Shown: piece by piece, positions 5,906 through 7,406 of the stretch
Layout of the letters: each line of letters opens with the position of its first letter
Position numbering within the stretch: position 1 is the first letter of the stretch
NCBI GenBank assembly: GCA_026986885.1
Contig: JALSNT010000585.1
Coordinates: 1 to 7,406, forward strand
Direction: 5' to 3'
DNA: 7,406 nt
Source of the DNA: Desulfobulbaceae bacterium
GTDB taxonomy: Bacteria > Desulfobacterota > Desulfobulbia > Desulfobulbales > Desulfobulbaceae
Translations under genes and position numbers: made by a program
Notes under the pieces: generated by a model
The model's database searches: none
What the model was told of the DNA's origin: nothing
Seen by the model: the letters and a program-made list of their open reading frames with translations, nothing else

Positions 5906-7406
5906 ATGAATGAGCTCCTGTTTGAAATAGGTACGGAGGAGATACCAGCGGGGTATATACAGCCGGCCCTTTGTTTTATGGAGGAGTTTGCCCGGCAGCA
6001 TCTGGCAGAACTTGGCCTGAAGCACGGACAAATTTCCACCGTCGGTACTCCAAGACGTCTGACCTTAATCATTGATGATATACAGAACAGGCAGGAGGAT
6101 AAACAAACTACTCATATCGGTCCCCCTAAAAAAGCGGCCTATGACAGCGCCGGCAGACCCACCAAAGCAGCACTGGGATTTGCCCGCTCCAAGGGGTTGC
6201 CTGTCGAGGAATTACAGATCGTTACCACGGAGAAGGGTGAGTATTTGACGGCAGTGGAGAATATTGCCGGAAAATATACCAGGGAGCTGCTGCCTTCATT
6301 GCTTCTTCTGCTTGTGCAGGAACTGCCCTTTCCGAAATCAATGCGATGGGCGGAAACTTCTCTTACTTTTGCCAGACCTCTGCAATGGTTGCTGGCCCTG
6401 TACGGTGGAGAAGTTGTTGAGCTGACCATTGAAGGCGTTGCCGGTCGTGCCATGAGTTGCGGTCATCGCTTTATGGCCCCGGATTTTTTCCCGGTAGGCA
6501 ATGTTGCTGATTATCTTAAGGGTCTGGAGGAGCGCTTTGTGATTGTCGATCCCGTCCGCCGTCGCCGGCTTGTTATTAACGAGGTGCAAGGGGCGGTGCG
6601 ACGACGGCAAGAGAAAAATAAGGAAATCATTGGCGGCAGACCGATGTTGGATGATGGTCTCGTTGATACGGTCACCAACCTGGTGGAAAGTCCCTGGGGA
6701 GTTTGCGGAAAATTTGATGAGAAATTTCTTGTTTTGCCACGGGAAGCCCTGATCACCTCCATGCGTGAACATCAAAAATATTTTCCCGTAACAACAGAAA
6801 CTGGTGATCTGCTGCCGTTTTTTGTTGCGGTCAACAATACGGGAATCGACGATCGGGATATGGCGGCCGGCGGCCATGAGCGTGTTCTTCGCGCCCGCCT
6901 GGAGGACGGTCTTTTTTTCTTTAATGAAGATAAAAAACAGCGGCTCGAAGATCGGGTGGATAAATTATCAGGTATAATTTTCCAGCAGAAACTTGGTACG
7001 ATGGAGGCAAAAAGCAGGCGGATAGCCGTGCTGGCAGGTATTCTCTCGGATCAGCTTAATCCCGCAGAAAAAGAACAGGCTGTACGGGCCGCCCGACTGG
7101 CAAAGGCCGATCTGCTGACGGAAATGGTCGGCGAATTTCCTTCGCTGCAGGGGGTAATCGGCTGTGAGTATGCCCGTCTGGATGGAGAAGAGGAAACCGT
7201 GGCCGTTGCCATAGCCGAACATTATATGCCCGTTCGGGCCGGTGGTGAGATGCCGAAAACCCTGGTCGGCGCTATTGTTGGTATCGCTGACCGGCTGGAT
7301 ACCCTGGTCGGTTGTTTTGCCATAGGTGAGAAACCAACCGGCAACAAGGATTCTTTTGGCCTGCGCAGGCAGGCCATCGGCTTGATTTCTCTCATTCGCG
7401 GCTTTG
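5906..7406 (+). CDS. glyS: Glycyl-tRNA synthetase beta subunit GlyS, 3'-truncated by the window edge
   Basis: GlyS is the tRNA-recognition subunit of the alpha2beta2 bacterial glycyl-tRNA synthetase; the alpha subunit GlyQ carries catalysis. The frame is open for 500 codons to the window end; family members are about 690 residues, so the C-terminal anticodon-binding part is missing. It begins MNELLFEIGTEEIPAGY, the family's N-terminal signature, which fixes the ATG at 5906; the nearby ATG at 5910 is out of frame. Other landmarks are TPRRLTLI, GPPKKAAYD, FARPLQWL, GHRFMAP, ESPWGVCGKFDE, REHQKYFPV, VNNTGIDD, RLEDGLFFFNED, EHYMPVRAGGEMP (start of the HD-like domain), and IADRLDTLVGCF followed by KPTGNKDSFGLRR. 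A purine-rich GAGAAGAGATT precedes the start. The 91-base gap from the FolE2-like gene holds no gene and no convincing promoter or terminator. glyQ is not immediately upstream, unlike the common glyQ-glyS order. Confidence 0.96.
   Translation, partial: MNELLFEIGTEEIPAGYIQPALCFMEEFARQHLAELGLKHGQISTVGTPRRLTLIIDDIQNRQEDKQTTHIGPPKKAAYDSAGRPTKAALGFARSKGLPVEELQIVTTEKGEYLTAVENIAGKYTRELLPSLLLLLVQELPFPKSMRWAETSLTFARPLQWLLALYGGEVVELTIEGVAGRAMSCGHRFMAPDFFPVGNVADYLKGLEERFVIVDPVRRRRLVINEVQGAVRRRQEKNKEIIGGRPMLDDGLVDTVTNLVESPWGVCGKFDEKFLVLPREALITSMREHQKYFPVTTETGDLLPFFVAVNNTGIDDRDMAAGGHERVLRARLEDGLFFFNEDKKQRLEDRVDKLSGIIFQQKLGTMEAKSRRIAVLAGILSDQLNPAEKEQAVRAARLAKADLLTEMVGEFPSLQGVIGCEYARLDGEEETVAVAIAEHYMPVRAGGEMPKTLVGAIVGIADRLDTLVGCFAIGEKPTGNKDSFGLRRQAIGLISLIRGF

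Noticed and set aside
6338..6877. Minus-strand open frame of 179 codons opposite glyS
   Set aside because: It lies wholly opposite conserved glyS coding sequence and resembles no family I know.

Overview
The window is about 7.4 kb of compact bacterial chromosome. Every confident gene is on the + strand and the gaps are short (3 to about 140 bases). Housekeeping genes fill it: no insertion sequence, tRNA, rRNA or CRISPR array was seen. Protein style (a short DksA, a GalT with an HSHSQ motif, a FolE2-type protein, separate-subunit GlyS) and moderate GC suggest a Desulfobacterota (former Deltaproteobacteria) member, possibly of the Desulfobulbales. That placement is an inference from protein flavour and was not tested by search.

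Layout: the 3' three quarters of purA (adenylosuccinate synthetase, cut at the left edge); rpoZ (RNA polymerase omega); a 140-base leader with a possible extended -10 promoter and two hairpins; dnaJ (complete class A J-protein); moaC (molybdopterin precursor synthesis) 3 bases after dnaJ; a 94-base gap with a strong small hairpin and a possible promoter; a short dksA; galT 6 bases later; a single-domain CheY-like response regulator whose ribosome binding site abuts the galT stop; a FolE2-family protein that has lost the expected catalytic motifs; and the first 500 codons of glyS (glycyl-tRNA synthetase beta), cut at the right edge.

Transcription probably falls into three groups: purA-rpoZ, dnaJ-moaC, and dksA-galT-response regulator with the FolE2-like gene and perhaps glyS. 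A loose common thread is guanine nucleotide signalling. PurA uses GTP and is inhibited by (p)ppGpp in studied bacteria. Omega and DksA form the two (p)ppGpp sites on RNA polymerase, and the residues recalled for both sites are present here. MoaC acts on a GTP-derived intermediate, and FolE2 enzymes use GTP.

The item most worth a second look is the FolE2-like protein. Its N-terminal half is strongly FolE2-like (GTHMSRF motif), but the LCPCSK and GAHNQR motifs and the segment around the catalytic Glu are replaced or deleted, with no sign of a frameshift. It may be a repurposed, non-cyclohydrolase member of the fold. The structured leader in front of dnaJ, with two mutually exclusive hairpins sharing one arm, comes next.
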